The notes: generated by a model not told the origin, from the sequence alone. A stretch of 64,000 nt of DNA from Pseudoalteromonas sp. CO133X (GCA_004208945.1 SGPE01000008.1:248001-312000); one strand, 5' to 3'. Shown: positions 19,191 to 29,120, counted from the stretch's first letter. Numbers and translations: made by a program.

Positions 19191-20096
19191 TTATGAAAAC
19201 TCAGCTGATTTGGTTTTTATCAAACTGAGCATTGCTTGATTATGAGGGGTTTTTACACCCAGCTTTGTACCTTGCTCACATACATAACCACAAATAGCAT
19301 CAATTTCAGACTCTCTATTATGGCTGATGTCTTGCTGCATAGATGAAAAGTTTTCAGCGGTTGCAGTCATCACACAATAGGCCTGATCCAGTGCCTCGTT
19401 GAGCTTTACTTTAATACCTTGTTTATTGGCCACAAGGCAGGCTTCGCTGAGCAAATTAATGATTCGGGTACTAAATTGCGGTGCACGTAACTGACCATTT
19501 TTAACGTTATAAATGGCTGTTAATGGATTAATAGCAATATTCACTAACAGTTTTTGCCAGCGCAATGCGTGAATATCATCGCTTATAGAAAAGTGCGGTA
19601 GGCTGCTAAATAGGTGTTTAAGTTCATTGAGCTTTTCACTTGCAGCTATATTACATGCACCCAGCACGCTTTCACCATTTCCAGTATGGTTTACACTATA
19701 AGGTGTTACTTTAAACCCAGCTAAACGTGTTGTTAAAAACGCTAACCCCTGAGTAGCTAACAGCTGGGCATTGAGTTCATCGACATTACCCATACCATTA
19801 TGAGAGATAACGATCTGGCACTCTTTACTGAGGTAAGGTGTTATTTGCTTAAAAGCCGCTTGCACCTGAAATGCTTTAACAGTGATCACCACTAAGTCAA
19901 AGGGGGCAGACCCTGCAAGCTCTTGATGATTAATAAGACGAGCTTTAATAGGGTGTGATTTACCATTACTCGTTTGATAGAAGCGGGTGGTCAGGGTTGG
20001 TTTTCGGGTAAGTAATGTGATGTCATGCTGCGTGGATAAAAAATAACTAAATAATAAGCCAATTGCGCCATCACCAACAATGAGTGTCTTAGCCAT
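19191..20096 (-). CDS. panE: 2-dehydropantoate 2-reductase PanE
   Basis: PanE reduces ketopantoate to pantoate with NADPH for pantothenate synthesis. The 301-residue protein opens with the dinucleotide-binding GDGAIG motif (residues 8-13), has the SHNGMGN segment, and the LRWQKLLVNIAINPLTAI helix that carries the catalytic Lys region. It overlaps the upstream VanZ-like gene by 8 bases and is probably co-transcribed with it. With PanP and CoaD it makes three CoA-pathway genes in this window, none of them adjacent. Confidence 0.88.
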   Translation of the reverse strand: MAKTLIVGDGAIGLLFSYFLSTQHDITLLTRKPTLTTRFYQTSNGKSHPIKARLINHQELAGSAPFDLVVITVKAFQVQAAFKQITPYLSKECQIVISHNGMGNVDELNAQLLATQGLAFLTTRLAGFKVTPYSVNHTGNGESVLGACNIAASEKLNELKHLFSSLPHFSISDDIHALRWQKLLVNIAINPLTAIYNVKNGQLRAPQFSTRIINLLSEACLVANKQGIKVKLNEALDQAYCVMTATAENFSSMQQDISHNRESEIDAICGYVCEQGTKLGVKTPHNQAMLSLIKTKSAEFS

Positions 20097-20439
20097 TGCG
20101 TTGCTTATTACCTAAGTGAAAACCAAGCTTTATAACAAAGTAGCTTACAGCACCAATAAAGTCAGCAACAAAATCACCAACAGAAGCTTGTCGGTAAGGT
20201 AGCATATCTTGCATAAATTCAATAGCAGCACCATAGCCTGCAAGTAGCAGAATTTGAACTACAAGAGGGAGTTTAAATGCTTTATCCATTACCATTGCGA
20301 GCACGAAGAAAATGCCAAAATGTGCGACTTTATCTATATGTGGAAAAAGGCTACCCACGCCTTTAATTTCTTTGGCGAATAAGAAAGTGAAGCCGATAAT
20401 GCTTATTAAAAAAAGAACTTGGTAAACGCGCCTTGTCAC
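20089..20439 (-). CDS. VanZ-like small membrane protein
   Basis: The start is GTG at 20439 with AGGA seven bases upstream. The 116-residue protein has three or four TM helices and the VanZ-type pattern DKVAHFGIFF, then EFMQDMLPYRQASVGDFVADFIGA. Proteins of this family are small membrane proteins of mostly unknown role. It is the first gene of a unit with panE and is divergent from yajQ. Confidence 0.75.
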   Translation of the reverse strand: MTRRVYQVLFLISIIGFTFLFAKEIKGVGSLFPHIDKVAHFGIFFVLAMVMDKAFKLPLVVQILLLAGYGAAIEFMQDMLPYRQASVGDFVADFIGAVSYFVIKLGFHLGNKQRNG

Positions 20440-20593
20440 GAAAAAATCCTAAAAGTCGTTTAAAAATGAACCCGCAGTATATCAAACATAATTATTATCG
20501 CACCTGAACGGCGTGCAGAAATATGTAAAGATTTATAAAATTGACGTTATAATCCTTGCCATATTAATTTTGAAAATTTGTTAGGAGAACCCC

Positions 20594-21076
20594 ATGCCTT
20601 CATTTGATATTGTTTCTGAAGTAGAAATGAACGAAGCGCAAAATGCAGTAGACAACGCCAAGCGTGAGCTTGAGACGCGTTTTGATTTTCGTGGTGTTGA
20701 TGCATCAATCGAATTAAGTGATAAAGTAATCAAGCTAAAAGCTGAAGCACCACAACAAGTTATGCAGCTTTTTGATATTCTCGCTGCGAAAATTTCAAAG
20801 CGTGGTTTAGATGTATCTAGCCTTGAGCTTAAAGATGAGTCGCGCAGTGGTAAGTACGTTATGCGTGATGTTGCACTTAAGCAAGGTATTGAAAAAGACG
20901 TAGCGAAGAAAATCGTTAAGTTAATCAAAGATTCAAAAATCAAAGTGCAAGCAGCAATCCAAGGTGAAGAATTACGTGTTACGGGTAAAAAGCGTGATGA
21001 TTTACAAGAAGCGATGCAAGTTGTGCGTACTGCTGATTTAGGTCAGCCATTCCAATTTAAGAACTTCCGCGATTAA
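20594..21076 (+). CDS. yajQ: YajQ family nucleotide-binding protein
   Basis: The 160-residue protein matches the YajQ family along its whole length: [10 protein letters not shown] at the start, ETRFDFRG, and the ending [10 protein letters not shown]. It has two ferredoxin-like domains. Some family members bind c-di-GMP or nucleotides and affect transcription of virulence or phage genes; the role here is not shown. AGGAG precedes the ATG and a terminator follows. Confidence 0.93.
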   Translation: MPSFDIVSEVEMNEAQNAVDNAKRELETRFDFRGVDASIELSDKVIKLKAEAPQQVMQLFDILAAKISKRGLDVSSLELKDESRSGKYVMRDVALKQGIEKDVAKKIVKLIKDSKIKVQAAIQGEELRVTGKKRDDLQEAMQVVRTADLGQPFQFKNFRD

Positions 21077-21137
21077 TTCGCTGTTTGCACTATATACGTA
21101 ATCTAGTGCATGAAAAATGAATTAAATATCACTAAAG

Positions 21138-21167
21138 AGCCAAGCGGTCTATTCGTTTGGCTTTTTT
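21138..21167 (+). terminator. intrinsic terminator after yajQ
   Basis: AGCCAAGCG (21138-21146) pairs with CGTTTGGCT (21154-21162) with one wobble, then six or more T residues. Confidence 0.82.
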
Positions 21168-21245
21168 GTTGATAAAAAAGCCTTTAGCGGTATAGCCGTC
21201 CATTGACTTTTATCCCTAAAATCATCACAATAGCGGCCTATTTTC

Positions 21246-21445
21246 AAGGTGCTTGCTGTACCTTCTAAGGTACTTATACTTCAAAGGTTGAAGTAGCAGC
21301 AAGATAATCGGGAAGCTGGTGCGTTTTCATGGAGAAAACAATGCCAACACTGCCCCCGCAACGGTAATGTGTGTGCCCTGCATACGCAAAGTCCGGAGAC
21401 CGGCCTTGGAGTAACTTACTATTTGCGTGTGCGGTGGGCACAGGC
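21246..21445 (+). promoter_or_regulatory. cobalamin (B12) riboswitch
   Basis: The leader of btuB has the conserved cobalamin riboswitch parts in order: GGGAAGCTGGTG (21310 region), AATGCCAACACTGCCCCCGC with CAACGGTAA, and the B12 box AGTCCGGAGACCGGCC (21390-21405). Peripheral helices are visible: CTTGCTG/CAGCAAG (21252-21258 with 21297-21303), ACGCAAA with TTTGCGT, and TGTGCCC with GGGCACA. The last helix ends just before the btuB ribosome binding site, so control of translation by B12 is likely. Confidence 0.93.
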
Positions 21446-21456
21446 TAGGGGATATC

Positions 21457-23310
21457 ATGCTAAATAAATCTACCTTAGGCGTAGCGGTTGCTGCTGCGTT
21501 GTCTTTTTCTGTGTCTGCGGATGAGCAGTCAATCGAGCATATTACAGTCACGGCGAATAAATTCGAACAATCAATTAATGATGTATTGGCCAGCGTAACT
21601 GTCATTAACCGCACAGATATTGAAGCTAGCTATGCGCGAGACCTACCAAGTTTACTTGCCACCCGCGCAGGCTTTCAAATCAATGCCAATGGTGGCTTTG
21701 GTCAAAACGCAGGTGTTTCGCTGCGTGGTTCAGGCACACGTCATACACTTATCTTAATTGATGGTGTGCGCACAGGGTCTGCAACGCTTGGCTATAAAGG
21801 CATTAGCAATATTCCTTTAAACAGTATTGAACGTGTTGAGGTTATTAAAGGTTCTCGCGCTGCTGTGTATGGTTCTGATGCATTAGCGGGTGTGATTAAT
21901 ATTATTACTCGCAAAGCACAAAACACGACCTTAGATGTTACATTTGGTTCTGATTCTTACCAAGAGTACCAAGTGGCTACTGGTGGTCAGTTTGCTGGTG
22001 TTGATATTGCTGTTAATGCTGGTTATGAAAAAACAGATGGCTTTGATGTATTGCAAGGCGTAGCACCCGATGAAGATGGCTATGAAAATAAAAACCTTGG
22101 CTTTAACCTAGGCTATCAAAATGAGCAACTAGGGGAACTTTTATTACAAGGTCAGTACTCAGAAGGTGAAGCGCAGTACGATAGTTCTTTTAGTCCTGCG
22201 GATAGCAGGGTAGAAAAAGGCGAATTTGAAAACTACCAGGCTTCATTAGGTTGGAAAAAGGCCTTCGAAAAACACATCCATGCGATTGATATTGCAATCT
22301 CAAGCGACAGCTCAGACGATTCACGTATCGACTATACAGGTGCTGCTGTGGTCGATAAGTTTGAAACTGAACGTAAGCAAATCGATTACAACGGTCAATA
22401 CTTTTTCAATCAAGCGCTGACACTAAGCGGTGGTTTAAATTGGTATAAAGATGAAGTAAATACTAACTCTGGTACTTACTTAAAAGATAGCCGCGAAGTG
22501 TTTGCAGCATTTATTGGTGCTTATTATGATGATGAACAAGTACTTGCTAATTTAACGCTACGCCAAGATGACGACCAACAGTTCGGCGACGAAACAACTT
22601 ATACTGCTGCTGTGGGTTATCACTTAAACGACATCGCAACATTCCGTGTAAGCCAAAGCACTGGCTTTAAATCGCCTACATTTAATGACCTTTACTACCC
22701 AGGTTCAGGTAATCCAGAACTTAATCCTGAAACATCTGATAACCAAGAGTTAGGCTTATCATTAAATGTGAATGACATTAGCCTGGATATTGCGATTTTC
22801 CGTAATGAAATAGATAACAAAATTGCGTGGGCACCAAATGCATCAGGTAATTGGCAGCCAACAAATATCAATGAAGCTCGCCACGAAGGGATAGAGTTTA
22901 GTTTCGAAAACCAAGTATTTGGTTTTGATCATAGCGTTAACTTTACTTACCTATCAGCAGAAGATACTGAAACAGGTGAAGCGCTGACTTATGTATCAAA
23001 ACAAAGCGTGAACTGGTCACTACATAAAGCATGGGGCGACTTTGATGCGGGTATTGATATGCAGTACCGAGGAGACCGCGATGGTAAACTCACGCACTTG
23101 CCTTCATATACTCTGTGGAATTTTGTCGGTCACTACCAAGCAACTGATAATTTAACCTTATCACTTCGCGTAGAAAACCTGTTCGATAAACAGTACAACG
23201 CCGTTGATGCCTATGGCACTGACTTAGATGGTGACTTCATCAACGACGAGCTTTATTACTACAACACGGCTGAGCGTCGCTTGTTTGTAGGTGCCCGTTA
23301 TCAGTTCTAA
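21457..23310 (+). CDS. btuB: TonB-dependent vitamin B12 receptor BtuB
   Basis: The ATG at 21457 is chosen because GGGG lies just upstream and a signal peptide follows (cleavage after SFSVSA); a GTG at 21427 lies within the riboswitch. The 617-residue protein has a TonB-box-like EHITVTANK, a plug domain with RGSGTRHTLILIDGVR, and a 22-strand type barrel ending in RRLFVGARYQF. BtuB moves cobalamin across the outer membrane. The riboswitch directly upstream supports cobalamin as substrate. No btuCDF genes are nearby. Confidence 0.94.
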   Translation: MLNKSTLGVAVAAALSFSVSADEQSIEHITVTANKFEQSINDVLASVTVINRTDIEASYARDLPSLLATRAGFQINANGGFGQNAGVSLRGSGTRHTLILIDGVRTGSATLGYKGISNIPLNSIERVEVIKGSRAAVYGSDALAGVINIITRKAQNTTLDVTFGSDSYQEYQVATGGQFAGVDIAVNAGYEKTDGFDVLQGVAPDEDGYENKNLGFNLGYQNEQLGELLLQGQYSEGEAQYDSSFSPADSRVEKGEFENYQASLGWKKAFEKHIHAIDIAISSDSSDDSRIDYTGAAVVDKFETERKQIDYNGQYFFNQALTLSGGLNWYKDEVNTNSGTYLKDSREVFAAFIGAYYDDEQVLANLTLRQDDDQQFGDETTYTAAVGYHLNDIATFRVSQSTGFKSPTFNDLYYPGSGNPELNPETSDNQELGLSLNVNDISLDIAIFRNEIDNKIAWAPNASGNWQPTNINEARHEGIEFSFENQVFGFDHSVNFTYLSAEDTETGEALTYVSKQSVNWSLHKAWGDFDAGIDMQYRGDRDGKLTHLPSYTLWNFVGHYQATDNLTLSLRVENLFDKQYNAVDAYGTDLDGDFINDELYYYNTAERRLFVGARYQF

Positions 23311-23336
23311 TAAAGAAAATTATTAGTTCTGCGTCT

Positions 23337-23369
23337 AAAAGCTCGCTACCTACTTAGCGGGCTTTTTTT
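23337..23369 (+). terminator. intrinsic terminator after btuB
   Basis: AAAAGCTCGCT (23337-23347) pairs with AGCGGGCTTTT (23356-23366) with one wobble, then a T run. It touches the end of the convergent msrA gene. Confidence 0.85.
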
Positions 23370-23901
23370 ATTTTAGTTTATCTGCGTAATGCTGAGCGAA
23401 TTTTTCAAGTTTAGGTGCAATAAGAATACTGCAATAGCCTTGGTTAGGGTTTTCGGTATAGTAGTCTTGATGGTATTGCTCCGCAGGGTAAAAGTTAGTG
23501 AGTGGGCTTATTTCAGTGACTATTGGCTCGCGAATTTGCTTTTGTAAGTTAGCAATCATTGTCTCAGCCGCCACTTTTTGTTGTTCATCGTGGTAATAAA
23601 TAACACTGCGATACTGGGTGCCAACATCATTACCTTGACGGTTTAGTTGCGTGGCATCGTGCAAAGTAAAAAACATTTCAAGTAAGCTGTGGTAACTTAT
23701 AATACTGCTGTCAAAATCAAGCTGAACGACTTCGGCGTGACCGGTTAAGCCAGTACAAATTTGCTGATAACTCGGGTTTTCAATGTCACCACCAGCATAA
23801 CCAGAGCTGACGTTTAGCACACCCTTAACACGTCTAAATGCGGCATCAATACACCAGAAGCAACCACCGCCAAAAGTGGCTATTTGTATGTTGTTTTCCA
23901 T
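23368..23901 (-). CDS. msrA: peptide methionine sulfoxide reductase MsrA
   Basis: MsrA repairs methionine-S-sulfoxide in proteins. The 177-residue protein has the catalytic GGCFWC motif with Cys14, SSGYAGG, and the GHAEVVQLDFD segment. A C-terminal Cys in NQGYCSILIAP could help resolve the sulfenic acid. It is convergent with btuB and upstream, on the same strand, of an RND operon terminator. Confidence 0.95.
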   Translation of the reverse strand: MENNIQIATFGGGCFWCIDAAFRRVKGVLNVSSGYAGGDIENPSYQQICTGLTGHAEVVQLDFDSSIISYHSLLEMFFTLHDATQLNRQGNDVGTQYRSVIYYHDEQQKVAAETMIANLQKQIREPIVTEISPLTNFYPAEQYHQDYYTENPNQGYCSILIAPKLEKFAQHYADKLK

Positions 23902-23936
23902 TTTAATTTCCTCACCTTTTTGCTGACTATAGCTGA

Positions 23937-23966
23937 AAAAACAAAACGCCGTAAAGACGGCGTTTT
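23937..23966 (-). terminator. intrinsic terminator of the RND efflux operon
   Basis: AAAACGCCGT (23943-23952) and ACGGCGTTTT (23957-23966) form a perfect 10-bp stem with a 4-base loop. On the minus strand it is followed by a T-rich run. It lies 19 bases after the RND gene and before msrA. Confidence 0.88.
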
Positions 23967-23984
23967 ATTATCGCTAAAGACTCG

Positions 23985-26900
23985 TTAAATGTCTTCCAGC
24001 GGTTTGTCTTTCGCTTGCTGTTCAAGTTTACCTTGTAAGTATTCGGGTGACTGAGTATTACGGGCAAGCGCTGTGTACGCTGCGGGAACTACATATAATG
24101 TTAGTAACGTAGCTACAATAACACCGGTAAATACCACAACACCAATAACCATTCGGCTCTCTGCACCTGGGCCACTTGCAAGTACAAGCGGAACAGAGCT
24201 CATCACAGTGGTGAGTGACGTCATGATGATAGGGCGTAAGCGTTGTGTTGCCGCTTGGGTAATGGCTTCGTTAAATTCAACGCCTTTGTCACGTAGTTGG
24301 TTAGCAAATTCAACAATTAAGATACCGTTCTTGGCGCTCAAACCAATCAACATCACGATACCTATTTGGCTGTAAATATTTAACGTCAGATCTGTAAACC
24401 ATAAACCAAAGAGCGCGCCAGCTAGGCCTAGTGGCACGGTTAGCATGATCACAAATGGATGTACAAAGCTTTCAAACTGGGCTGCAAGTACTAAGAAGGT
24501 CACTGTGAGTGCAAGAATGAAGACATAGGTCATCGCTGATGCACCTTCGTAAAACAACTGCGATTCACCTTTATAATCAATGGCTCCATCAATATCATTT
24601 TCTTCAGCAGCTACTTGGTTTAAGAAATTAAGTGCTTCTTCTAGTGTGTAGCCATCAGCTAAGTTTGCACTTAACGTGATTGCACGCATACGGTTGTAAC
24701 GGTTTAATCGTGATGCGGTTGCTTCTTCTTTTAAGGTAATAAGGCTGTCCAGTGGAACGAGTTCACCACTGCGCGATTTCAAGTAGATATTTGAGATATC
24801 TGTTGGGTTAGCAAAGTCTTCTTTGGTCCCTTTGAGAATTACGTCATACTCTTCACCACGGTCGATAAAGGTTGTGACACGTCGTTGCCCTAGCATGGTC
24901 TCTAAAGTGCGGCCTACATCGGAAACAGATACGCCTAAATCTGCGGCTTTATTCTTGTTTATATTGATTAAAAACTGTGGAAACGTTTCTTTATAATCAT
25001 GGTCAATACGCACAAGGCCAGGGTTTTTCTCTGCACGCTCTATGATGCGGTCTCGCCAATCGGCAAGTTGATCATAATCGTTACCTTGTAATACAAACTC
25101 AATTGGACGCGATGAGCCACCGCCACCAATACCGCGGCGCATAATTGCAAATGCTCTAATATCTGTCACTTCGGTCATTTTACCGCTAATTTCGTCCATC
25201 ACTTCCCATGTTGAACGCTTACGTTTATCCCAATCGGCCATACCAACGATTGCTACACCACCTTGGCCGCCCCAACCTGGCACACGAATAAGTACGCGGC
25301 TTAGTTCTCCTGATTCAGAGTAAGGCATTAAACGCTCTTCAATTTTGGCCATGTTTGCCGCGTTATTCTCATAACTTGCGCCTTCAGGGCCGCTCATCAT
25401 GATAAAGAAAGTGCCGCGGTCTTCTTTTGGAGTGAGCTCTGATGGTACCTGCTTAAATAGCATAAAGCTGACAACACCCATCAAGATCATGGTAAATAAT
25501 AGACCCCATTTACGGCTCATGTTCGATTGCAGTGAATTGCGATAGGCATTCTCTATTTTGCTAAACGAGCGATCCATCCATTGGCTAAATTTACTTTCTT
25601 TCTCTGAGGCTTTAAGTACTTTTGAGCATAAAGCGGGAGACAGTGTTAGTGCTGTGATACTTGAAAAGAACACTGCAGCACTCACCGCCATAGCAAACTC
25701 GGTAAATAACGCGCCAATTCGGCCATCCATAAATACCAACGGCACGAATACAGAAATGAGCACAAGTGTGGTGGCAATAATAGCAAACCCTACTTCACGG
25801 GCACCACGAAAAGCCGCAAGTAAAGGCGGCTCGCCAAGCTCAATTCGGCGGTGGATATTTTCAAGCATAACAATGGCGTCATCTACCACTAGGCCGATAG
25901 CTAACACTAAAGCGAGCAGGGTAAGTAAGTTGATTGAGTAGCCCATTGCAAGTAAGAACATAAAGCTACCAACAAGTGCCACAGGTACTGTTACAGCCGG
26001 CACTAAGGTTGCGCGAATATTGCCAAGGAATAAGTAAATAACTAATACGACGAGTGCCATTGAAATTGCGAGGGTACGGTACACCTCATCAATCGATTCT
26101 TTGATGAAAACAGACGAGTCATAACTGTCTTCAATGGTGGTACCTTCAGGTAAATTACGTTTGATTTTTTCAAGCTCAGCGCGAGCGTTATCAACCACCG
26201 TTAAGGTATTTGCCTTAGCTTGCTTTACGATACCCAAACCAATCATGTTTCGACCATTACCACGAAATAGGCTTTCGTCGTCAGCCGCTTCTAAGTGAAC
26301 ATCTGCAACTTCGCCAAGGCGAACTAAGTAGCCGTCATCACCACGCTTAATTACAAGGTTTCTAAAATCACGTTGGTCTTTATAACTACGGGCAGTACGA
26401 ACGGTGAAGTCACGGTCAATCGATTCAATTTCACCTGCCGGAAGTTCTACGTTTTCTGTACGAAGGGTATTTTCAATGTCACTGCTGGTGATACCTCGAG
26501 CAGCCATGGCTTTGCGGTTTAGCCAAATTTTCATTGCGTATTTACGCTCACCACCTACACGAACGTTTGAAACACCGTCAACAACGGCTAAACGGTCGAC
26601 AATAAAACGCTGTGCGTAGTCAGAGAGCTGTAATGAGTCCATCGTTGTACTGTTTAGTACGAACCAAGCAATCGGACTTTCATCACTATTTGATTTTGAT
26701 ACTTCGGGTGGGCGAACTTGCTCCGGTAGACTATCAAGTGCTCTCGCTACACGCTCACGAACATCATTTGATGCGGCATCAATATCACGACTGATATTAA
26801 ATTCAATGGTGATGTTAGAGCGGCCATTGCGGCTTGACGAGTTAATACTTTTGATACCTTCAATACCCGATATGCGGTTTTCGAGTACTTGGGTTATTTT

Positions 26901-27083
26901 GGTTTCGATTATCTCTGCGCTGGCTCCTGTATACTCAGTGCTTACACTCACAATTGGCGTTTCAATATCAGGGTATTCACGCAGTGGTAGCATTGAAAAT
27001 GCAACGAGACCAAAGGTAAGCAGCAATAAGTTTATTACGATCGCAAAGACCGGACGTTTAACGCTAGTATCTGTAATTTTCAT
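23985..27083 (-). CDS. RND efflux transporter, inner-membrane permease (HAE1 family)
   Basis: The 1032-residue protein has the AcrB-like layout: a first TM helix (RPVFAIVINLLLLTFGLVAF), a large periplasmic porter domain, a TM cluster with the proton-relay pair in IGLVVDDAIVMLENIHRR, and a repeat of this plan in the second half, with FANQLRDKG near its last TM cluster. It should pump drugs or other hydrophobic compounds using the proton gradient. The adaptor gene ends 3 bases upstream. No TolC-type gene or local regulator is seen, so the outer-membrane partner is encoded elsewhere. Confidence 0.94.
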   Translation of the reverse strand: MKITDTSVKRPVFAIVINLLLLTFGLVAFSMLPLREYPDIETPIVSVSTEYTGASAEIIETKITQVLENRISGIEGIKSINSSSRNGRSNITIEFNISRDIDAASNDVRERVARALDSLPEQVRPPEVSKSNSDESPIAWFVLNSTTMDSLQLSDYAQRFIVDRLAVVDGVSNVRVGGERKYAMKIWLNRKAMAARGITSSDIENTLRTENVELPAGEIESIDRDFTVRTARSYKDQRDFRNLVIKRGDDGYLVRLGEVADVHLEAADDESLFRGNGRNMIGLGIVKQAKANTLTVVDNARAELEKIKRNLPEGTTIEDSYDSSVFIKESIDEVYRTLAISMALVVLVIYLFLGNIRATLVPAVTVPVALVGSFMFLLAMGYSINLLTLLALVLAIGLVVDDAIVMLENIHRRIELGEPPLLAAFRGAREVGFAIIATTLVLISVFVPLVFMDGRIGALFTEFAMAVSAAVFFSSITALTLSPALCSKVLKASEKESKFSQWMDRSFSKIENAYRNSLQSNMSRKWGLLFTMILMGVVSFMLFKQVPSELTPKEDRGTFFIMMSGPEGASYENNAANMAKIEERLMPYSESGELSRVLIRVPGWGGQGGVAIVGMADWDKRKRSTWEVMDEISGKMTEVTDIRAFAIMRRGIGGGGSSRPIEFVLQGNDYDQLADWRDRIIERAEKNPGLVRIDHDYKETFPQFLININKNKAADLGVSVSDVGRTLETMLGQRRVTTFIDRGEEYDVILKGTKEDFANPTDISNIYLKSRSGELVPLDSLITLKEEATASRLNRYNRMRAITLSANLADGYTLEEALNFLNQVAAEENDIDGAIDYKGESQLFYEGASAMTYVFILALTVTFLVLAAQFESFVHPFVIMLTVPLGLAGALFGLWFTDLTLNIYSQIGIVMLIGLSAKNGILIVEFANQLRDKGVEFNEAITQAATQRLRPIIMTSLTTVMSSVPLVLASGPGAESRMVIGVVVFTGVIVATLLTLYVVPAAYTALARNTQSPEYLQGKLEQQAKDKPLEDI

Positions 27084-27086
27084 GCT

Positions 27087-28142
27087 TTAGCCCTTGATAC
27101 TAACTTTACTGCCGGTACGGATTTTAATGATCCCTTCGGTGACAACTTGTTGGCCATTCTCAAGGCCTTTATCAATAGCAACCCAACCATTGTGACGGCC
27201 AGCAACGTGCACTTCAACCTTGTTCACTACACCGTCTTCAATTTGGAAAACATAGTGTTTATCTTGCTGAGGAATAACTGCTTTTTCTGGCACCATAAGC
27301 GCTTGGTTTGAACTAAGCTGTAAGGCGGTATTTAATAACATACCAGGGCGTAGTAAACGGCTACTATTTACAAAGCTGGCTGTTACTTCAACACTGCGTG
27401 TTACAGAATCAATGCGTGAACTAATGTGAGTCACTTTGCCATTAAAGGTTTTTTCTGGGTAGGCATCGTTTTGAGTCATAACTTTCATACCTAGCTGTAA
27501 TTGTGCTAGGTATTTTTCAGGCACTTTAAAGTCAACTTTAATAATGCTGATGTCATCAAGGGTGGTAATATTTGTGGCGCTACTTACATAGGTACCAATA
27601 GATATCTCACGTTTACCTAACAATCCCGAGAATGGCGCTGTAATTGTCATTTCGGCTAGTTTTGTTTTTGCACTTTCAAGCTGAGCTTCGGTTGCATCTA
27701 CACGTGATAATTGCTCTTCAAGTAATGATTTAGCTGTTGCTTGTGAGCGTGAAAGCTCAGTTAAGCGCTCTAGTTGGCGTTTCTCTTCTCTGAGGTTAAT
27801 ACTGAGTTCTTTAACGGTCAGTTGTTCTTCTTGTGACTGTAGTTGTACGAGTTTTTGACCTTTACTGACCAAGTCGCCATCATTAAAGTAGATATCAGTC
27901 ACATAATCACTTTGGGCACTACGAATATAAATGGCTTGGTTAGCGCGAGCACTACCTATTGCTTCGATAAGTACCGCATTTTCTTCTGAGGTAACGGTGT
28001 GCGCGCTGACCTGAGTTGCAGTATCACCAAAGCCAGTTTGTTCACCTTGGCTTGAAGGTAAGTACAAATAAACACATAACCCTAATAACAGGGTAATAAT
28101 AAAAGGAAAAAGCGCTTTGCCAGATTGTGTAGAATACATCAT
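27087..28142 (-). CDS. RND efflux periplasmic adaptor subunit
   Basis: The 351-residue membrane fusion protein has an N-terminal anchor helix (FPFIITLLLGLCVYLYL), a lipoyl-type domain split around an alpha-helical hairpin (about 100-160), the TITAPFSGLLGKREISIGTYV motif, and a beta-barrel domain. It links the RND pump to the outer-membrane channel. Two adjacent ATGs (28142 and 28139) are possible starts. It is the first gene of a two-gene operon with the pump. Confidence 0.92.
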   Translation of the reverse strand: MMYSTQSGKALFPFIITLLLGLCVYLYLPSSQGEQTGFGDTATQVSAHTVTSEENAVLIEAIGSARANQAIYIRSAQSDYVTDIYFNDGDLVSKGQKLVQLQSQEEQLTVKELSINLREEKRQLERLTELSRSQATAKSLLEEQLSRVDATEAQLESAKTKLAEMTITAPFSGLLGKREISIGTYVSSATNITTLDDISIIKVDFKVPEKYLAQLQLGMKVMTQNDAYPEKTFNGKVTHISSRIDSVTRSVEVTASFVNSSRLLRPGMLLNTALQLSSNQALMVPEKAVIPQQDKHYVFQIEDGVVNKVEVHVAGRHNGWVAIDKGLENGQQVVTEGIIKIRTGSKVSIKG

Positions 28143-28289
28143 TGTGTTACCAGAGAATTAGTTGAGTGTAGTGTACAAAATTAGTACGTGTCGAGTATGT
28201 CAGGTATCCCGTAAATTTGTGCATTTGGCGTAAAAGTAAAAAAATGGCTGAGTTTGTTCCTGAAATGTAACTAAAAGTGAGTATTTGCT

Positions 28290-28388
28290 ATGAGTAAAGA
28301 GTCAAAATGTAACTACTGCCTAATGTTACGAAAAGTCGTGTTAGTGGGGATCGTTATGTTCGTATTTTATTTTTCTGTGTACGGTTAA
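28290..28388 (+). CDS. short single-TM protein (32 aa)
   Basis: A 32-codon frame, too short for usual gene callers, starts with ATG at 28290 with GTGAG eight bases upstream. It ends one base before the next ATG (TAATATG). It encodes a Cys pair (CNYC, residues 7-10) and then one hydrophobic helix (VVLVGIVMFVFYFSVYG). The exact abutment with the next gene supports translation as part of that operon. Function unknown. Confidence 0.45.
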   Translation: MSKESKCNYCLMLRKVVLVGIVMFVFYFSVYG

Positions 28389-28389
28389 T

Positions 28390-29097
28390 ATGTCTGATAT
28401 TTTGAATATTCGTGCTCATGCATCCCGTCATGGTATCGAATTTTTGCTTGTGGGTGGGATTGGGCTAACATTTATTATGTTATTTAATTTGCTAAGGCCT
28501 GGCGAAATTAGCATTATCGAGATTTTTCTTGCAAGTAGCTGCATTGCAGCAATATTCATTGGTTATTTAAAAACGCAGGAACCCTACTTTAGTTTCACTT
28601 TCTGCGAAGATGCGCTCATTTATCGTCATAAAGTCGGATATTGGCAGTTAAATAGAGAGAATTTTCATCATAGTGGTATACCAAAAGTGGAACAAGGCTT
28701 AGAATACCTTGAGTTAAATGCAGTTGGTATTAAACTCAATAACATAGATGAGTTTTTGATGCAGATCCAGCCAAGAATCGCAGGGCGATTATTGATTGAA
28801 CAGCGTCACCTATTTATGCAAGTAGTTCAAAAACATTGCAAAAATGGGGATTGCCCATCAGAATGGTTAATTGAGGATACGCAATACACGGCTCCAAGCG
28901 GGCAGCGTTACAAAGGATTGATAGCTATGTTTGCCAATCGAACGCGGCATCTTGGTCAATTGACAGGGTATGATCTACTGTTACCTGCCAATGTACTCGA
29001 TACTGATATTTGGCAATTTAGTGCATATTTAAATCGTTGGAAATTAAACCCTAATGAGTTTATAAATACTCAATTACACAAAAATGTGAATCGTTAG
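28390..29097 (+). CDS. hypothetical membrane-anchored protein, possibly DUF2982
   Basis: The 235-residue protein has two TM helices in the first 65 residues, then a cytoplasmic domain with FTFCEDALIYRHKVGYWQLNRENF and YDLLLPANVLDTDIWQF. The layout resembles the DUF2982 family of Vibrio and Alteromonadales proteins, but I cannot confirm this. It follows the 32-residue ORF directly and precedes another hypothetical gene after 23 bases, so the three may form an operon. The function is unknown. Confidence 0.65.
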   Translation: MSDILNIRAHASRHGIEFLLVGGIGLTFIMLFNLLRPGEISIIEIFLASSCIAAIFIGYLKTQEPYFSFTFCEDALIYRHKVGYWQLNRENFHHSGIPKVEQGLEYLELNAVGIKLNNIDEFLMQIQPRIAGRLLIEQRHLFMQVVQKHCKNGDCPSEWLIEDTQYTAPSGQRYKGLIAMFANRTRHLGQLTGYDLLLPANVLDTDIWQFSAYLNRWKLNPNEFINTQLHKNVNR

Positions 29098-29120
29098 GTG
29101 GTAGTAAGCAGGATAAGGCT

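Noticed and set aside
21427..21456. GTG start for btuB inside the riboswitch
   Set aside because: It would place coding sequence in the conserved aptamer region and ahead of the signal peptide; the ATG at 21457 has a good ribosome binding site.
25558..25941. Long open frame on the plus strand inside the RND pump gene
   Set aside because: It is antisense to a conserved coding region, has no ribosome binding site and no recognisable protein features.
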